Assembly (NCBI GenBank): GCA_963721345.1
Contig: CAVRIT010000001.1
Coordinates: forward strand, 62,001-126,000
Direction: 5' to 3'
Length of the DNA stretch: 64,000 nucleotides
DNA from: JACDAN01 sp963721345
GTDB taxonomy: Bacteria > Actinomycetota > Thermoleophilia > Gaiellales > Gaiellaceae
Both the position numbers and the translations under genes were made by a program. Shown in pieces: positions 27,066 through 35,158 of this stretch. The notes beneath the pieces are model-generated. The model had not been told where the DNA came from. It did no database searches and was given only the letters and a program-made list of their open reading frames with translations. How positions within the stretch are numbered: the first letter of the stretch is position 1; each line of letters begins with the position of its first letter.

Positions 27066-28091
27066 ATGGCGCAGACCACCGAGAGTGCCGCGCCAGCAGG
27101 GAGTCCCTCAAAGGCGCCGGACCGCAACCTCGCACTCGAGCTCGTCCGCGTGACGGAGGCCGCGGCGATGGCCGCGGGCCGCTGGATCGGGCGGGGCGAC
27201 AAGATCGCCGCCGACCAGGCCGCGGTCGACGCGATGCGGATCATGCTCGACACCGCCGAGATGACCGGGGCGATCGTGATCGGCGAGGGGGAGAAGGACG
27301 AGGCTCCCATGCTCTTCAACGGGGAGGAGGTCGGAAGCGGCCACGGGCCCGAGGTCGACGTGGCCGTCGATCCGCTCGAAGGCACGCGGCTGACGGCGCT
27401 CGGGATGCCGAACGCGATCACCACGATCGCGCTCGCCGAGCGCGGGACGATGTTCTTCCCGGGCGCGGCGGTCTACATGGACAAGATCTCGTGCGGGCCT
27501 GAGTCAGCCGACGCGATCGACATCGAGGCGCCGCCCGCCGAGAACGTCAGGGCCGTCGCGAAGGCCAAGGGGGTCTCACCGAGCGAGGTCTCCGTCGTCG
27601 TGCTCGACCGGGATCGGCACGAGAGTCTGATCAAGGAGCTGCGGGAGGTCGGAGCGAAGGTGCTACTGATCACTGACGGCGACGTCGCTCCGGCGATCGC
27701 CGCCGCGCAGCCGGGCACTGGCGTCGACCTGCTGATGGGCATCGGCGGCACGCCGGAGGGCGTCCTTTCGGCCGCAGCGCTCAAGTGCGTGGGCGGGGCG
27801 ATCCAGGGGAAGCTGTGGCCGCGGAACGACGAGGAGCGGCAGAGCCTGATCGACGACGGTTACGACCTCGACCGCGTGCTCACAACCGATGATCTCGTGG
27901 GCGCGCGCGACGTCTTCTTCGCAGCGACCGGCGTGACGACCGGCGCGCTTCTGCGCGGCGTCCGCTACACGCGAGAGGGGGCGATCACGGACTCGATCGT
28001 GATGCGCTCACGCTCGGGCACGGTGCGGCGGATCGAGGCGCAGCACTCGTTCGAAAAGCTCGAGCAGATCTCGAACCTCGCCCTCCGGTAG
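27066..28091 (+). CDS. glpX: Fructose-1,6-bisphosphatase, class II
   Basis: A 341-residue GlpX enzyme that dephosphorylates fructose-1,6-bisphosphate in gluconeogenesis. Diagnostic blocks: AAAMAAGRWIGRGDK, GAIVIGEGEKDEAPML, the metal site VDVAVDPLEGTRLTA, TDGDVAPAI and LMGIGGTPEGVLSAAALKCVGG. Length is typical. It lies near class I aldolase (28425-29447), giving both enzymes of the fructose-bisphosphate step. The ATG follows a TAGGAT box by six bases. Confidence 0.95.
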   Translation: MAQTTESAAPAGSPSKAPDRNLALELVRVTEAAAMAAGRWIGRGDKIAADQAAVDAMRIMLDTAEMTGAIVIGEGEKDEAPMLFNGEEVGSGHGPEVDVAVDPLEGTRLTALGMPNAITTIALAERGTMFFPGAAVYMDKISCGPESADAIDIEAPPAENVRAVAKAKGVSPSEVSVVVLDRDRHESLIKELREVGAKVLLITDGDVAPAIAAAQPGTGVDLLMGIGGTPEGVLSAAALKCVGGAIQGKLWPRNDEERQSLIDDGYDLDRVLTTDDLVGARDVFFAATGVTTGALLRGVRYTREGAITDSIVMRSRSGTVRRIEAQHSFEKLEQISNLALR

Positions 28092-28106
28092 TAGGCGGGC
28101 GTTGCC

Positions 28107-28421
28107 ATGCGACGTCTGATCGGCTTGATTGCGGGGGCCGCAACACTAGGCGGGTGCGCCTGGACGGACGACGAGCCGACCAGCGCGCGCGACCGCATGA
28201 TCCGACAGGCAGACGAGGCGTATCAAGCAGCCGTCGATCAAAACGTCGACTTACGCCGGACGCCGTGCATCTACGACGACGGCGGCGACTGGATCGTCGT
28301 CGTGGACTACGAGCGTCGCCGGCTGCGTGATGCCGCCAGCGAGTGCCCGACCTTCGAGGCCGGGCTGGCTACTCACGCAGTCATTCTTAACCCCGACGGC
28401 GAGGTGGTCACCGCGCGGTGA
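28107..28421 (+). CDS. Small lipoprotein of unknown function
   Basis: A 104-residue protein with a signal peptide (LIGLIAGAATLGGC) ending in a lipobox, then a charged domain containing two further cysteines (RRTPCIYDDG and ASECPTFEAG). ATG 28107 lies 15 bases after the glpX stop, so it may be co-transcribed. It ends four bases before the convergent fba stop. No family recognised. Confidence 0.65.
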   Translation: MRRLIGLIAGAATLGGCAWTDDEPTSARDRMIRQADEAYQAAVDQNVDLRRTPCIYDDGGDWIVVVDYERRRLRDAASECPTFEAGLATHAVILNPDGEVVTAR

Positions 28422-28424
28422 GCA

Positions 28425-29447
28425 CTATGCCGGGACCTCCTCCTTCTCCCACTCCGGGGCGTAGGAGCCGGTGCGTGCCGCGCCGTTGAACTTCGCGCGC
28501 CGGTAGTACGCCTGCTGCGCGGCCTCGGCGTTCGCGGTCTCGCCGCCCCACGCCTTGAGCGCCGGCGCCTGGAGCGCCCGGCCGTAGGAGAACGAGAGCT
28601 CCCACGGGTGCGGCCCGCGCTGGTTCATGGCGTTCAGGCGCGCCGTCGCGTCCTCGTCGGACATGCCGCCGGAGAGGAAGACGACGCCGGGCACGGAGCC
28701 CGGGCAGGTGTTCTTCAGGCACCTGATCGTGTACTCGGCCACGGTGTCCACGTCCGCCTGGTCGGAGGACTCGTAGCCGGAGACGACCATGTTCGTCTTC
28801 AGCAGCGTCCCCTCGCGCTCCACGCGCTGATCGAACAGCTCGGTGAAGAGGGCGCGGAGCGTGCGCTCGCTGACGCGGTAGGACTCTTCGATCGAGTGGC
28901 CGCCGTCCATCAACACCTCCGGCTCGACGATCGGGACGAGGCCCGCCTCCTGGCTGAGCGCGGCGTAGCGCGCGAGCGCGTGGGCGTTCGTCCAGATCGC
29001 GTACTCGCTGGGCAGCCCCTTGCCGATCGAGATCACCGCGCGCCATTTCGTGAAGCGCGCCCCGAGCTCGTAGTACTCCTCGAGCCGCTCGCGCAGGCCG
29101 TCGAGGCCCTCGGTGACCGTCTCGTCGGGCGAGCCGGCCAGCGGCTTCGCGCCCGCGTCGACCTTGATCCCGGGGATGATCCCGCGGCTTTCGAGCAGCT
29201 TCGGAAACGGCGTGCCGTCGGCCGAGCTCTGGCGGATCGTCTCGTCGTAGAGGATCACGCCGCTGATGAACTCCTCCGCGCCCTCGGTGGTGAAGAGGAG
29301 GTCGCGGTAGGCCCGCCGGTTCTCCTCCGTCGACTCGACGCCGATCGAGTCGAAGCGCTTCTTGATCGTCCCGGAGCTCTCGTCCGCCGCCAGGATCCCC
29401 TTCCCGTCGGCGACGAGGGCTGTCGCAATCTCGTGCAGCTCTGCCAT
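28425..29447 (-). CDS. fba: Fructose-bisphosphate aldolase, class I
   Basis: A 340-residue eukaryote-type class I (Schiff-base) aldolase cleaving fructose-1,6-bisphosphate. Signature blocks: GKGILAADESSGTIKKRF, KVDAGAKPL, ARFTKWRAVI, the catalytic Lys segment LLKTNMVVSGYES, VVFLSGGMSDEDATARLNAM and LSFSYGRALQAPALKAWGG. There is no zinc-enzyme motif. ATG 29447 has a Shine-Dalgarno (GGGAGGA) on the minus strand and a TAATCC-like -10 further up, so unlike its neighbours it has a leader. The palindromic repeat lies just upstream. Confidence 0.95.
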   Translation of the reverse strand: MAELHEIATALVADGKGILAADESSGTIKKRFDSIGVESTEENRRAYRDLLFTTEGAEEFISGVILYDETIRQSSADGTPFPKLLESRGIIPGIKVDAGAKPLAGSPDETVTEGLDGLRERLEEYYELGARFTKWRAVISIGKGLPSEYAIWTNAHALARYAALSQEAGLVPIVEPEVLMDGGHSIEESYRVSERTLRALFTELFDQRVEREGTLLKTNMVVSGYESSDQADVDTVAEYTIRCLKNTCPGSVPGVVFLSGGMSDEDATARLNAMNQRGPHPWELSFSYGRALQAPALKAWGGETANAEAAQQAYYRRAKFNGAARTGSYAPEWEKEEVPA

Positions 29448-29491
29448 GTCAGTCCTCCCTTGAAGTCCGGGAGGGATTATTCCGCAAGGGC

Positions 29492-29643
29492 TGATGTGAG
29501 ATTCAGCCGCAGCCGGGGGCGCTCCAGACCAAGCCGGGCAGTGTGGTCGTTCGCGGCGCGTAGCGGAGCTACGTGTCGCGGGCGAACGCGCTGATCCGGC
29601 GCCGTGTCTGGGGCGTCATCCGGCCCGGGTGAATCTCACTTCA
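29492..29643. repeat. 152-bp imperfect palindromic element
   Basis: The ends TGATGTGAGATTCA (29492-29505) and TGAATCTCACTTCA (29630-29643) are complementary with one mismatch. Inner pairs include CGCTCCAGAC/GTCTGGGGCG, GTTCGC/GCGAAC and the central hairpin CGTAGC-GGA-GCTACG (29559-29573). The two 70-base arms are similar over their length, so either strand can fold into a long branched hairpin. The left arm and centre recur inverted at 21807-21877. It lies upstream of fba and downstream of the 29654-30103 gene and contains no credible coding sequence. Confidence 0.75.
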
Positions 29644-29653
29644 GGCCTTTAGC

Positions 29654-30103
29654 TCAGAAGGGGCAGTCGGTGCGCGCAAAGCCGCGCGCTGCCCGGTCGC
29701 TCAGCACCCAGCGCCAGCGGTCGCCGACGAGGACGGTGTGATAGTTCGCCGTGTACTCGTCCTCGTCCGTCGTGACGCGCACCCGCACCTGCTTGGCGGG
29801 GGTACGAGGCGGGAGCCCGTAGACGTTCAGCGGCCTGTCCTGCACGTCGACGATCAGCACGGACTCGAGGGTGCCTCGGATGTCGATCCCGCGGCGGCAT
29901 TCGAAGTACTCGTTCTGCGTCACATAGCGCTGGTGCCGCGGATGGAGGTCGTTCCAGGCGCCCTTGTAGTCGCCGATGTACTCGCGCTCGAGCAGCGTTT
30001 TCACCGACGCCCCGGCCTGGTGGTCGGCCTCGTTTTCGCTCAGTGCGCAGCCCGCGAAGGTCGCGGCGAGGAGCAGGAGGGCGGCGAGGCGGGCGAGGAT
30101 CAT
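29654..30103 (-). CDS. Lipoprotein with small soluble domain, unknown function
   Basis: A 149-residue lipoprotein: signal peptide LARLAALLLLAATFAGC with a TFAGC lipobox. The mature domain (VKTLLEREYIGDYKGAWNDL, HPRHQRYVTQNEYFECRRG, VRVRVTTDEDEYTANYHTVL, GDRWRWVLSDRAARGF) looks like an NTF2-like/DUF4878-type alpha+beta cone fold. Two cysteines remain (FEC and TDC). That assignment is only by pattern. ATG 30103 lies opposite tRNA-Gly, whose gene begins 33 bases away. Confidence 0.65.
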   Translation of the reverse strand: MILARLAALLLLAATFAGCALSENEADHQAGASVKTLLEREYIGDYKGAWNDLHPRHQRYVTQNEYFECRRGIDIRGTLESVLIVDVQDRPLNVYGLPPRTPAKQVRVRVTTDEDEYTANYHTVLVGDRWRWVLSDRAARGFARTDCPF

Positions 30104-30135
30104 TCGGCGGCCAGGAGGCTATCCTTACGACCGAC

Positions 30136-30208
30136 GCGGACGTAGCTCAGTTGGTAGAGCGTCGGCTTCCCAAGCCGAAGGTCGCGGGTTCGACCCCCGT
30201 CGTCCGCT
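30136..30208 (+). tRNA. tRNA-Gly (anticodon CCC)
   Basis: Acceptor arms GCGGACG and CGTCCGC pair fully and the discriminator is T, as usual for glycine. The anticodon stem TCGGC/GCCGA holds the loop TTCCCAA, giving CCC (reads GGG). D arm AGCTCAGTTGGTAGAGC and T arm GCGGGTTCGACCCCCGT are normal. CCA is not encoded. Confidence 0.95.
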
Positions 30209-30229
30209 CTCTCCACCCGCCGCGTCTGA

Positions 30230-31039
30230 ATGCTCGCCGTAGCCCTGCTCGCCGCCGCCGCACTAGTTGTGCCGTCGGCCGCGCCAGCCCCGAACGCGCC
30301 GCTCCCGTCCGGCTCTGCAGCGATCGCGAAACGCCTCACCGTGGCGACGAAGTCGCTCCACACGGACGTGGAGGCCTGGCGCGCATCCGGGACCGCGCGG
30401 CAGCCGCGGGAGTTACGCCTCTGGGCCCTGCACCAGCAGCGTCTCTATCTCGCCCTCGGCCTCGCGCGCCGGCGGACGGGCGACGACGTCGTCCGGCGGC
30501 TTCCGCGCGAGCTGCGCGCCGATGCGCGGGACGTGCTCACTGCGCGCCGGTCACTCGTCCGGCTCACGCCGCCCACTACGCGACCCCTCCGGAGCTTCCG
30601 GACAGGCCCAGCGGAGCCCGCTGACCAGCTGCTGCGCTGGTACCGCGAGGCGCAGCGTCGCTTCGGCGTGCCCTGGCAGGTCCTTGCGGCCGTCAACTTC
30701 ATCGAGACGGCGTTCGGCAAGGTTCGCTCGCCGAGCACGGCCGGCGCGCAGGGGCCGATGCAGTTCCTGCCCGCGACGTGGCGCGCATACGGCCTTGGCG
30801 GGAACATCTACGACCCGTACGACTCCATCCTTGGAGCCGCCAACTATCTGCGCGCCTCAGGCGCGTCGCGCAATCTGCGCCGCGCTCTCTACGCGTACAA
30901 CCACTCGAATCTCTACGTCGACGCCGTCCTCGCCTATGTCCGTGTGATGCGTCGGGACCTGCGTGCGTTCTACGGCTTCCACGCCTGGCAAGTGTTCGTG
31001 CGGAGACCCGACGGCTACCGGCGGATCACGAGCCCCTAG
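30230..31039 (+). CDS. Secreted lytic transglycosylase-like protein
   Basis: A 269-residue protein with a signal peptide (LAVALLAAAALVVPSAA) and a C-terminal lysozyme-like SLT domain. The catalytic Glu is in VNFIETAFGKVRSPSTAGAQ, followed by GPMQFLPATWRAYG and the YAYNHSNLYVDAVLAY end, as in MltB/SLT transglycosylases that cut peptidoglycan with 1,6-anhydro-MurNAc formation. The N-terminal 100 residues are Arg-rich helices. It starts 22 bases after tRNA-Gly. Confidence 0.85.
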   Translation: MLAVALLAAAALVVPSAAPAPNAPLPSGSAAIAKRLTVATKSLHTDVEAWRASGTARQPRELRLWALHQQRLYLALGLARRRTGDDVVRRLPRELRADARDVLTARRSLVRLTPPTTRPLRSFRTGPAEPADQLLRWYREAQRRFGVPWQVLAAVNFIETAFGKVRSPSTAGAQGPMQFLPATWRAYGLGGNIYDPYDSILGAANYLRASGASRNLRRALYAYNHSNLYVDAVLAYVRVMRRDLRAFYGFHAWQVFVRRPDGYRRITSP

Positions 31040-31051
31040 CCCGAAGCGGCG

Positions 31052-31756
31052 CTAGCCCGTGTTGGAGGCGGGCCCGGCGTTCCACCAGGAGCTGTCGCGG
31101 CCGCGCAGAGCTTCCTCGCGCTCCTCGACCTCGCGCTCCCGGCGGGTGATCGACTCCATACGCACGCGGAGGTCGGCCTCCGTTGCATCCACTCGCCGCT
31201 CCCGCTCGCTCACCCGGCGGTCCTGGGCCAAGAGCCCTTGCTGGCGCGCCTCGAGCTCCTGCTCGCGGCGCCGCAGCTTGTCGTCCTGCTCGCGGAGCTC
31301 GCGCTCCCTCGACGACAGCGCCGACTCACGGCGGGTGACGTCGGCTTGCGTGAGTAGACGCCGGTGCTCTGCTTCCTCGAGCCGCCGGATCCGGTCCTGC
31401 AGTTCCTGTGCCTGCTCGTGTGACGCGGCAAGCTCGTTCCGAGCCTCGGCCCGGACTTCGCCGAGCGCCGCCTCGGCGCGGTCGAGCTGGCGGATCAAGT
31501 GGTCGATGCGCGGCTGGCCGACGATGTCTCCGGCGCCGAGCTCCGCCAGTCGCCGCTCGCGATGCTCGAGCTCCGCCTCCTGAGCGTTTGCCTTCGCAAG
31601 GCGCTCGGTGGCATCCGTCTCACGATGCTCGAGCTCCCGCTCGACTGCGTCGAGCTCGGCGCCGCGCTCGTCGAGCATGTCGACGGCGCTGCGCATCACG
31701 TGGCGCTCGATGCGACTACCGAGTCGCTGGCGGAAGCTGGTGTCGAGGTCGGACAT
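31052..31756 (-). CDS. Coiled-coil protein of unknown function
   Basis: A 234-residue protein that is almost entirely a charged heptad-like helix rich in Glu, Arg, Leu and Ala (for example RRLEEAEHRRLLTQADV, RERELREQDDKLRRREQEL). There is no membrane segment or signal. Such proteins usually act as scaffolds or filaments; no specific family can be named. ATG 31756 begins MSDLDTSFRQRLGSR. It lies downstream of the HIT gene on the same strand, separated by 43 bases, and may be transcribed with it. Confidence 0.65.
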   Translation of the reverse strand: MSDLDTSFRQRLGSRIERHVMRSAVDMLDERGAELDAVERELEHRETDATERLAKANAQEAELEHRERRLAELGAGDIVGQPRIDHLIRQLDRAEAALGEVRAEARNELAASHEQAQELQDRIRRLEEAEHRRLLTQADVTRRESALSSRERELREQDDKLRRREQELEARQQGLLAQDRRVSERERRVDATEADLRVRMESITRREREVEEREEALRGRDSSWWNAGPASNTG

Positions 31757-31799
31757 GCGGCCCTTTGACCATCGGCAGCGCCGCCGCTGCGCTTGACCC

Positions 31800-32283
31800 C
31801 TAGGCGGGCCAGCTCTCGGCGAGCTTTCGTCTCGTCTCGGCGAGATGCTCCGGCATGACCTTGACGTCGGCGAGCACCGGCATGAAGTTCGTGTCGCCGG
31901 CCCAGCGCGGGACGACGTGGAGGTGGACGTGGTCGACGACACCCGCGCCCGGCGATCCGCCCGAGGTTCCAGCCGAGGTTGTAGCCCTGCGGCCCGTAGA
32001 GCTGGGCGAGCGCGCCCATCCCCTGTCCGGCCAGCCGGTGGATCTCGACGAGCTCCGAGTCGTCCAGCTCGCCGAACTCGCCCAGTGCCGGTAGCGCCGC
32101 CACCATCAGGTGGCCCGACGCGTAGGGGAACTTGTTCAGGAGCACGAAGGCCGCCGCGCCGCGGTGGACGACGAGCCCTGACTCGTCGTCGCCCTCCGCG
32201 GCGCTGCAGAAGATGCAGCCCTCCTGCTCGTCGGCCGACCCGATGTACTCGAGCCGCCACGGCGCCCACAGCGGCTTCGCCAT
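31800..32283 (-). CDS. HIT-family nucleotide hydrolase/phosphorylase, frameshift near 31949
   Basis: About 161 residues. LWAPWRLEYIGSADEQEGCIFC at the start and FPYASGHLMVAAL are typical of the Ap4A-phosphorylase/FHIT-like branch seen in actinobacteria. After GWNLGRIAG the frame breaks at CCC 31948-31950 (one C too many on the plus strand). Removing it gives AGVVDHVHLHVVPRWAGDTN, with the HxHxHxxP active site, and TAG at 31800. The enzyme would act on nucleoside phosphoramidates or dinucleoside polyphosphates. ATG 32283 lies seven bases after a TAAGTT box. Confidence 0.85.
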
Positions 32284-32293
32284 GGGCGTGAAC

Positions 32294-32920
32294 TTAGTCG
32301 GTCATCACGATCGGCCGCGAGCGTGCCGTCAAGCTGACCGGCTCTCCGTTGAGGGTTCCGTGAACCGTGTACTCGAAGACGTGGCTCCCGTTCGCCTCGT
32401 CGGCTCCGTGCGCCCACCCGGTGAAGACGACCGACGTGACCTCGCCGGCGATCACCGCGGGGTTCGTGACCTGGTTGCAGGGATCGCCTCCCGGAGGACA
32501 CGTCACCGTCGACGGCCAGTGGCCCGAGTACGAGCGGAAGAACGCGTTCGGCGGCGGCGTGAAGGTGAACGGGGGCCCAGGCTGCCTCACACCGTCGATG
32601 ATGGTCGAGAAGTCCACGCTCGTGACGACGAAGGCATTCCGCAATGTCGCACGGGTCCGCGGGCCCGCAGCGATCTCGGTCACGGGGTTGAGGTTCGCGA
32701 CGTAGACGAAGTGCCAGACCGGGTTGGCCGCCGTGCACGTTCCGTCTGGCGCGCAGGCAGGCAGCGGCGCGGGGCTGTCTGCCCGGACGAAGGCATACAG
32801 GCCGGTGCCGAGCCCGCTCGTCCCTGCGGTCGGGACGGCCGCCAGCGCGAGAGCGGCGATGCAGCCCACGATCACGGCGACTCGCGCCGGACGGCGGGCA
32901 CGACGTGGTGGTGTCTCCAT
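32294..32920 (-). CDS. Secreted protein of unknown function
   Basis: A 208-residue protein with a basic start and signal peptide (VAVIVGCIAALALAAVPTAG). The mature part is beta-rich and aromatic (NPVWHFVYVANLNPV, FVVTSVDFSTIIDG, VTSVVFTGWAHGADE, HVFEYTVHGTLNGEPVSL) with four cysteines, probably two disulfides (PACAPDGTC; VTCPPGGDPC). ATG 32920 has an AGGAGG-like ribosome-binding site. No family recognised. Confidence 0.65.
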   Translation of the reverse strand: METPPRRARRPARVAVIVGCIAALALAAVPTAGTSGLGTGLYAFVRADSPAPLPACAPDGTCTAANPVWHFVYVANLNPVTEIAAGPRTRATLRNAFVVTSVDFSTIIDGVRQPGPPFTFTPPPNAFFRSYSGHWPSTVTCPPGGDPCNQVTNPAVIAGEVTSVVFTGWAHGADEANGSHVFEYTVHGTLNGEPVSLTARSRPIVMTD

Positions 32921-32994
32921 GAGAGACCTCCTTTTTGCCCCCCGCGCGATCAAAGCACGACCGACCCCGTCGTTCAATGACGCGTTCGGACTAG

Positions 32995-33975
32995 TTAGAA
33001 GAAGCGCTTCAGCCGGAAGAACGCGAGCAGGCCGGCGAAGACGCCGACCAGCGACGCGATGATCACCCAGAACGCGACCGCCGTCCCCTCGCCGGGGAAC
33101 GCGACGTTCATCCCGAAGACGCTCGCGATCAGCGTCAGCGGCAGGAGCAGCACGCTGAAGACGGTCAGCACGCGGAGGACGTCGTTCTGGCGGTGCGCGA
33201 TCGCCGCTTCGTTCGTCGCCTCGAGCGCCTCGACGACCTCCTTGTAGTTGTCGAGCAGGTCCCAGATCCGCTCCGAGGCGTCCACGAGGTCGTCGAAGTA
33301 CAGATCGAGCTCCTCGGGCAGGAACCGCTCGACGTGCCGCTCGAGCACGCGCAGCGTCGGCCGCTGCGGCTTGACGATCTTGCGGTAGCTGATGATCTCC
33401 TGCTTGACCTTGGAGATGTCCCGGACGATCTCCTCGAAGTCCCCCTCGTCCAGGTCGTCCTCGATGCGGTCGAGCTTGTGGCCGATCTTGTCGAGGATCG
33501 GGAAGCAGTAGTCGAAGAGGTCGTCGAGGACGTGGTAGAGCAGATACCCGGAGCCCTTGCCGAAGAGCGTCTCGCGCAGCTCCTCGTCTTCCGAGCAACG
33601 CTGGAAGAGCCGTGTTACGGGGAGTAGCTCGACCGTCGGCAGCGTGACGAGGTAGTCGGGCCCGAGGAAGACGTCGAGCTCGCCCGCGTTCAGCCGCTGG
33701 ACGTTCTTGTCGTAGACCGGGAAGTGGAGGACGACGAAGCGGTAGTCGTCGTACTCGTCGACCTTCGGCCGCTGGCGCTTCGAGAGGACGTCCTCGACGT
33801 CCAGCGGGTGCCAGCCGAAGCGCTCCGCGAGCGCGGTCGCCTCCTCGCTCGTGGGCGAGTCGAGGTGGATCCAGCTGAGGCCGTTCGAGCTGAGCTCAGC
33901 AGGCGTGCGCGCCGTGGGCGCGACGACCTCGCGCGTGCCGCGCGAGCGAGACCGGATGCGGGGCAGGCTCGGCAT
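32995..33975 (-). CDS. corA: CorA-type magnesium/divalent cation transporter
   Basis: A 326-residue CorA-family protein: a cytoplasmic alpha/beta domain (LSWIHLDSPTSEEATAL, GWHPLDVEDVL, HFPVYD), a long helix, and two C-terminal membrane helices with the pore signature FGMN in IASVFGMNVAFPGEG followed by AFWVIIASLVGVFAGLLAFF and a basic tail. CorA forms pentamers that import Mg2+ (or Co2+). A second, divergent CorA gene begins at 34047. Confidence 0.92.
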   Translation of the reverse strand: MPSLPRIRSRSRGTREVVAPTARTPAELSSNGLSWIHLDSPTSEEATALAERFGWHPLDVEDVLSKRQRPKVDEYDDYRFVVLHFPVYDKNVQRLNAGELDVFLGPDYLVTLPTVELLPVTRLFQRCSEDEELRETLFGKGSGYLLYHVLDDLFDYCFPILDKIGHKLDRIEDDLDEGDFEEIVRDISKVKQEIISYRKIVKPQRPTLRVLERHVERFLPEELDLYFDDLVDASERIWDLLDNYKEVVEALEATNEAAIAHRQNDVLRVLTVFSVLLLPLTLIASVFGMNVAFPGEGTAVAFWVIIASLVGVFAGLLAFFRLKRFF

Positions 33976-34034
33976 AGGTACTGAGCGGGTCGTCCGTCCT
34001 CATGGCTTTCGCCATGGTACCCGCCACGCCTCTC

Positions 34035-34040
34035 CATAAT
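34035..34040 (+). promoter_or_regulatory. CATAAT -10 box before the second corA
   Basis: CATAAT ends six bases before GTG 34047. This argues for that start rather than ATG 34002, which would lie upstream of the promoter. Confidence 0.4.
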
Positions 34041-34046
34041 CCGCCC

Positions 34047-35015
34047 GTGATCGTCGACATGGCCATCTACGACCAGGGCGTCCGGCGCTCGGGCGAGCTT
34101 CAGCTCGAAGATGCGTTCGAGGCGAGCCGCAGCGACGGAAGCCTCGCCTGGATTGGGTTGTACAGGCCGACGTCGGAGGAGTTCGACGCGGTTCGGCGCG
34201 AGTTCGACCTCCACGAGCTCGCCGTCGAGGATGCGATCAAGGCCCACCAGCGCCCGAAGCTCGAGATGTACGGCGACTCGATCTTCACCGTGCTGAAGAC
34301 GGTGCATTACGACGAAGCCGAGGAGGCGGTCGAGACCGGCGAGATCCAGCTCTTCCTGGGCGAGCGCTTCGTGATCACCGTCCGCCACGACGAGACCGAC
34401 CTCCACAGCGTCCGACTGGAGCTCGAGTCGCGGCCGGACTTGCTCCGCTGCGGGCCCGGCGCGGTCCTCCACGCCGTGCTCGACAAGGTCGTCGACGGCT
34501 ACCTCCCGGTGCTCGACGCCGTTGACCACGACATCCGCGAGGTCGAGGCCGAGGTGTTCTCGGGCTCCAGACGGAATCCGGCGGAGCGCATCTACAAGCT
34601 GCTGCGGGAGGTGCTCGAGCTGCACGATGCGATCGCGCCGCTCGGCGATCCGGTGGAGCGCCTCGAGCGGACCGATTCTTCGATCGTCACCGCCGAGCTG
34701 CAACCGTACTTCCGGGACGTGAAGGACCACGTGCTGCGCGCGGTGCGCGAGATCCAGGGCTTCCGCGAGCTCCTGACGAGCGTTCTCTCGGCGAACCTGA
34801 CGCAGATCAGCGTCCAGCAGAACGACGACGTGCGGAAGATCTCGGCCTGGGCCGCGATCATCGCCGTCCCGACGCTCGTCAGCGGCATCTACGGCATGAA
34901 CTTCGAGCACATGCCGGAGCTGGGCTGGCGCATCGGCTACCCGTTCGCGCTCGCGGTCATGGCCGGGGCGTGCCTGCTGCTCTTCCGCACCTTCAAGCGC
35001 GCGGGATGGCTCTAG
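34047..35015 (+). CDS. corA: CorA-type magnesium/divalent cation transporter (second copy)
   Basis: About 322 residues from GTG 34047. CorA features: LAWIGLYRPTSEEF, DLHELAVEDAIKAHQRPK, FLGERFVITVRH, and the two terminal membrane helices with YGMN in LVSGIYGMNFEHMPELGW, then YPFALAVMAGACLLLF and a basic end. It is closer to classical CorA (YGMNFEHMPEL loop) than the divergent copy at 32995, so the two may differ in ion preference or regulation. tRNA-Arg follows. Confidence 0.92.
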   Translation: MIVDMAIYDQGVRRSGELQLEDAFEASRSDGSLAWIGLYRPTSEEFDAVRREFDLHELAVEDAIKAHQRPKLEMYGDSIFTVLKTVHYDEAEEAVETGEIQLFLGERFVITVRHDETDLHSVRLELESRPDLLRCGPGAVLHAVLDKVVDGYLPVLDAVDHDIREVEAEVFSGSRRNPAERIYKLLREVLELHDAIAPLGDPVERLERTDSSIVTAELQPYFRDVKDHVLRAVREIQGFRELLTSVLSANLTQISVQQNDDVRKISAWAAIIAVPTLVSGIYGMNFEHMPELGWRIGYPFALAVMAGACLLLFRTFKRAGWL

Positions 35016-35041
35016 CCCGACCCGGCTAGAATGGCCTGCAA

Positions 35042-35114
35042 GCGTCTGTAGCTCAGGGGATAGAGCGCGCGCCTCCGGAGCGCGAGGTCGCAGGTTCGAT
35101 TCCTGCCAGGCGCA
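35042..35114 (+). tRNA. tRNA-Arg (anticodon CCG)
   Basis: Acceptor arms GCGTCTG and CAGGCGC pair with one T:G wobble; discriminator A at 35114. The anticodon stem CGCGC/GCGCG holds the loop CTCCGGA, anticodon CCG (reads CGG). A TAGAAT -10-like box lies at 35027-35032. CCA is not encoded. Confidence 0.95.
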
Positions 35115-35120
35115 TCAAGC

Positions 35121-35145
35121 GCGGGGAAACCCCTGGTTCCCCCGC
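35121..35145. terminator. Hairpin after tRNA-Arg
   Basis: GCGGGGAA (35121-35128) pairs with TTCCCCCGC (35137-35145) with one bulged C. It sits between tRNA-Arg and the convergent gene at 35159-35497 and could terminate both. Confidence 0.4.
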
Positions 35146-35158
35146 TCCGGCGGCGAAC

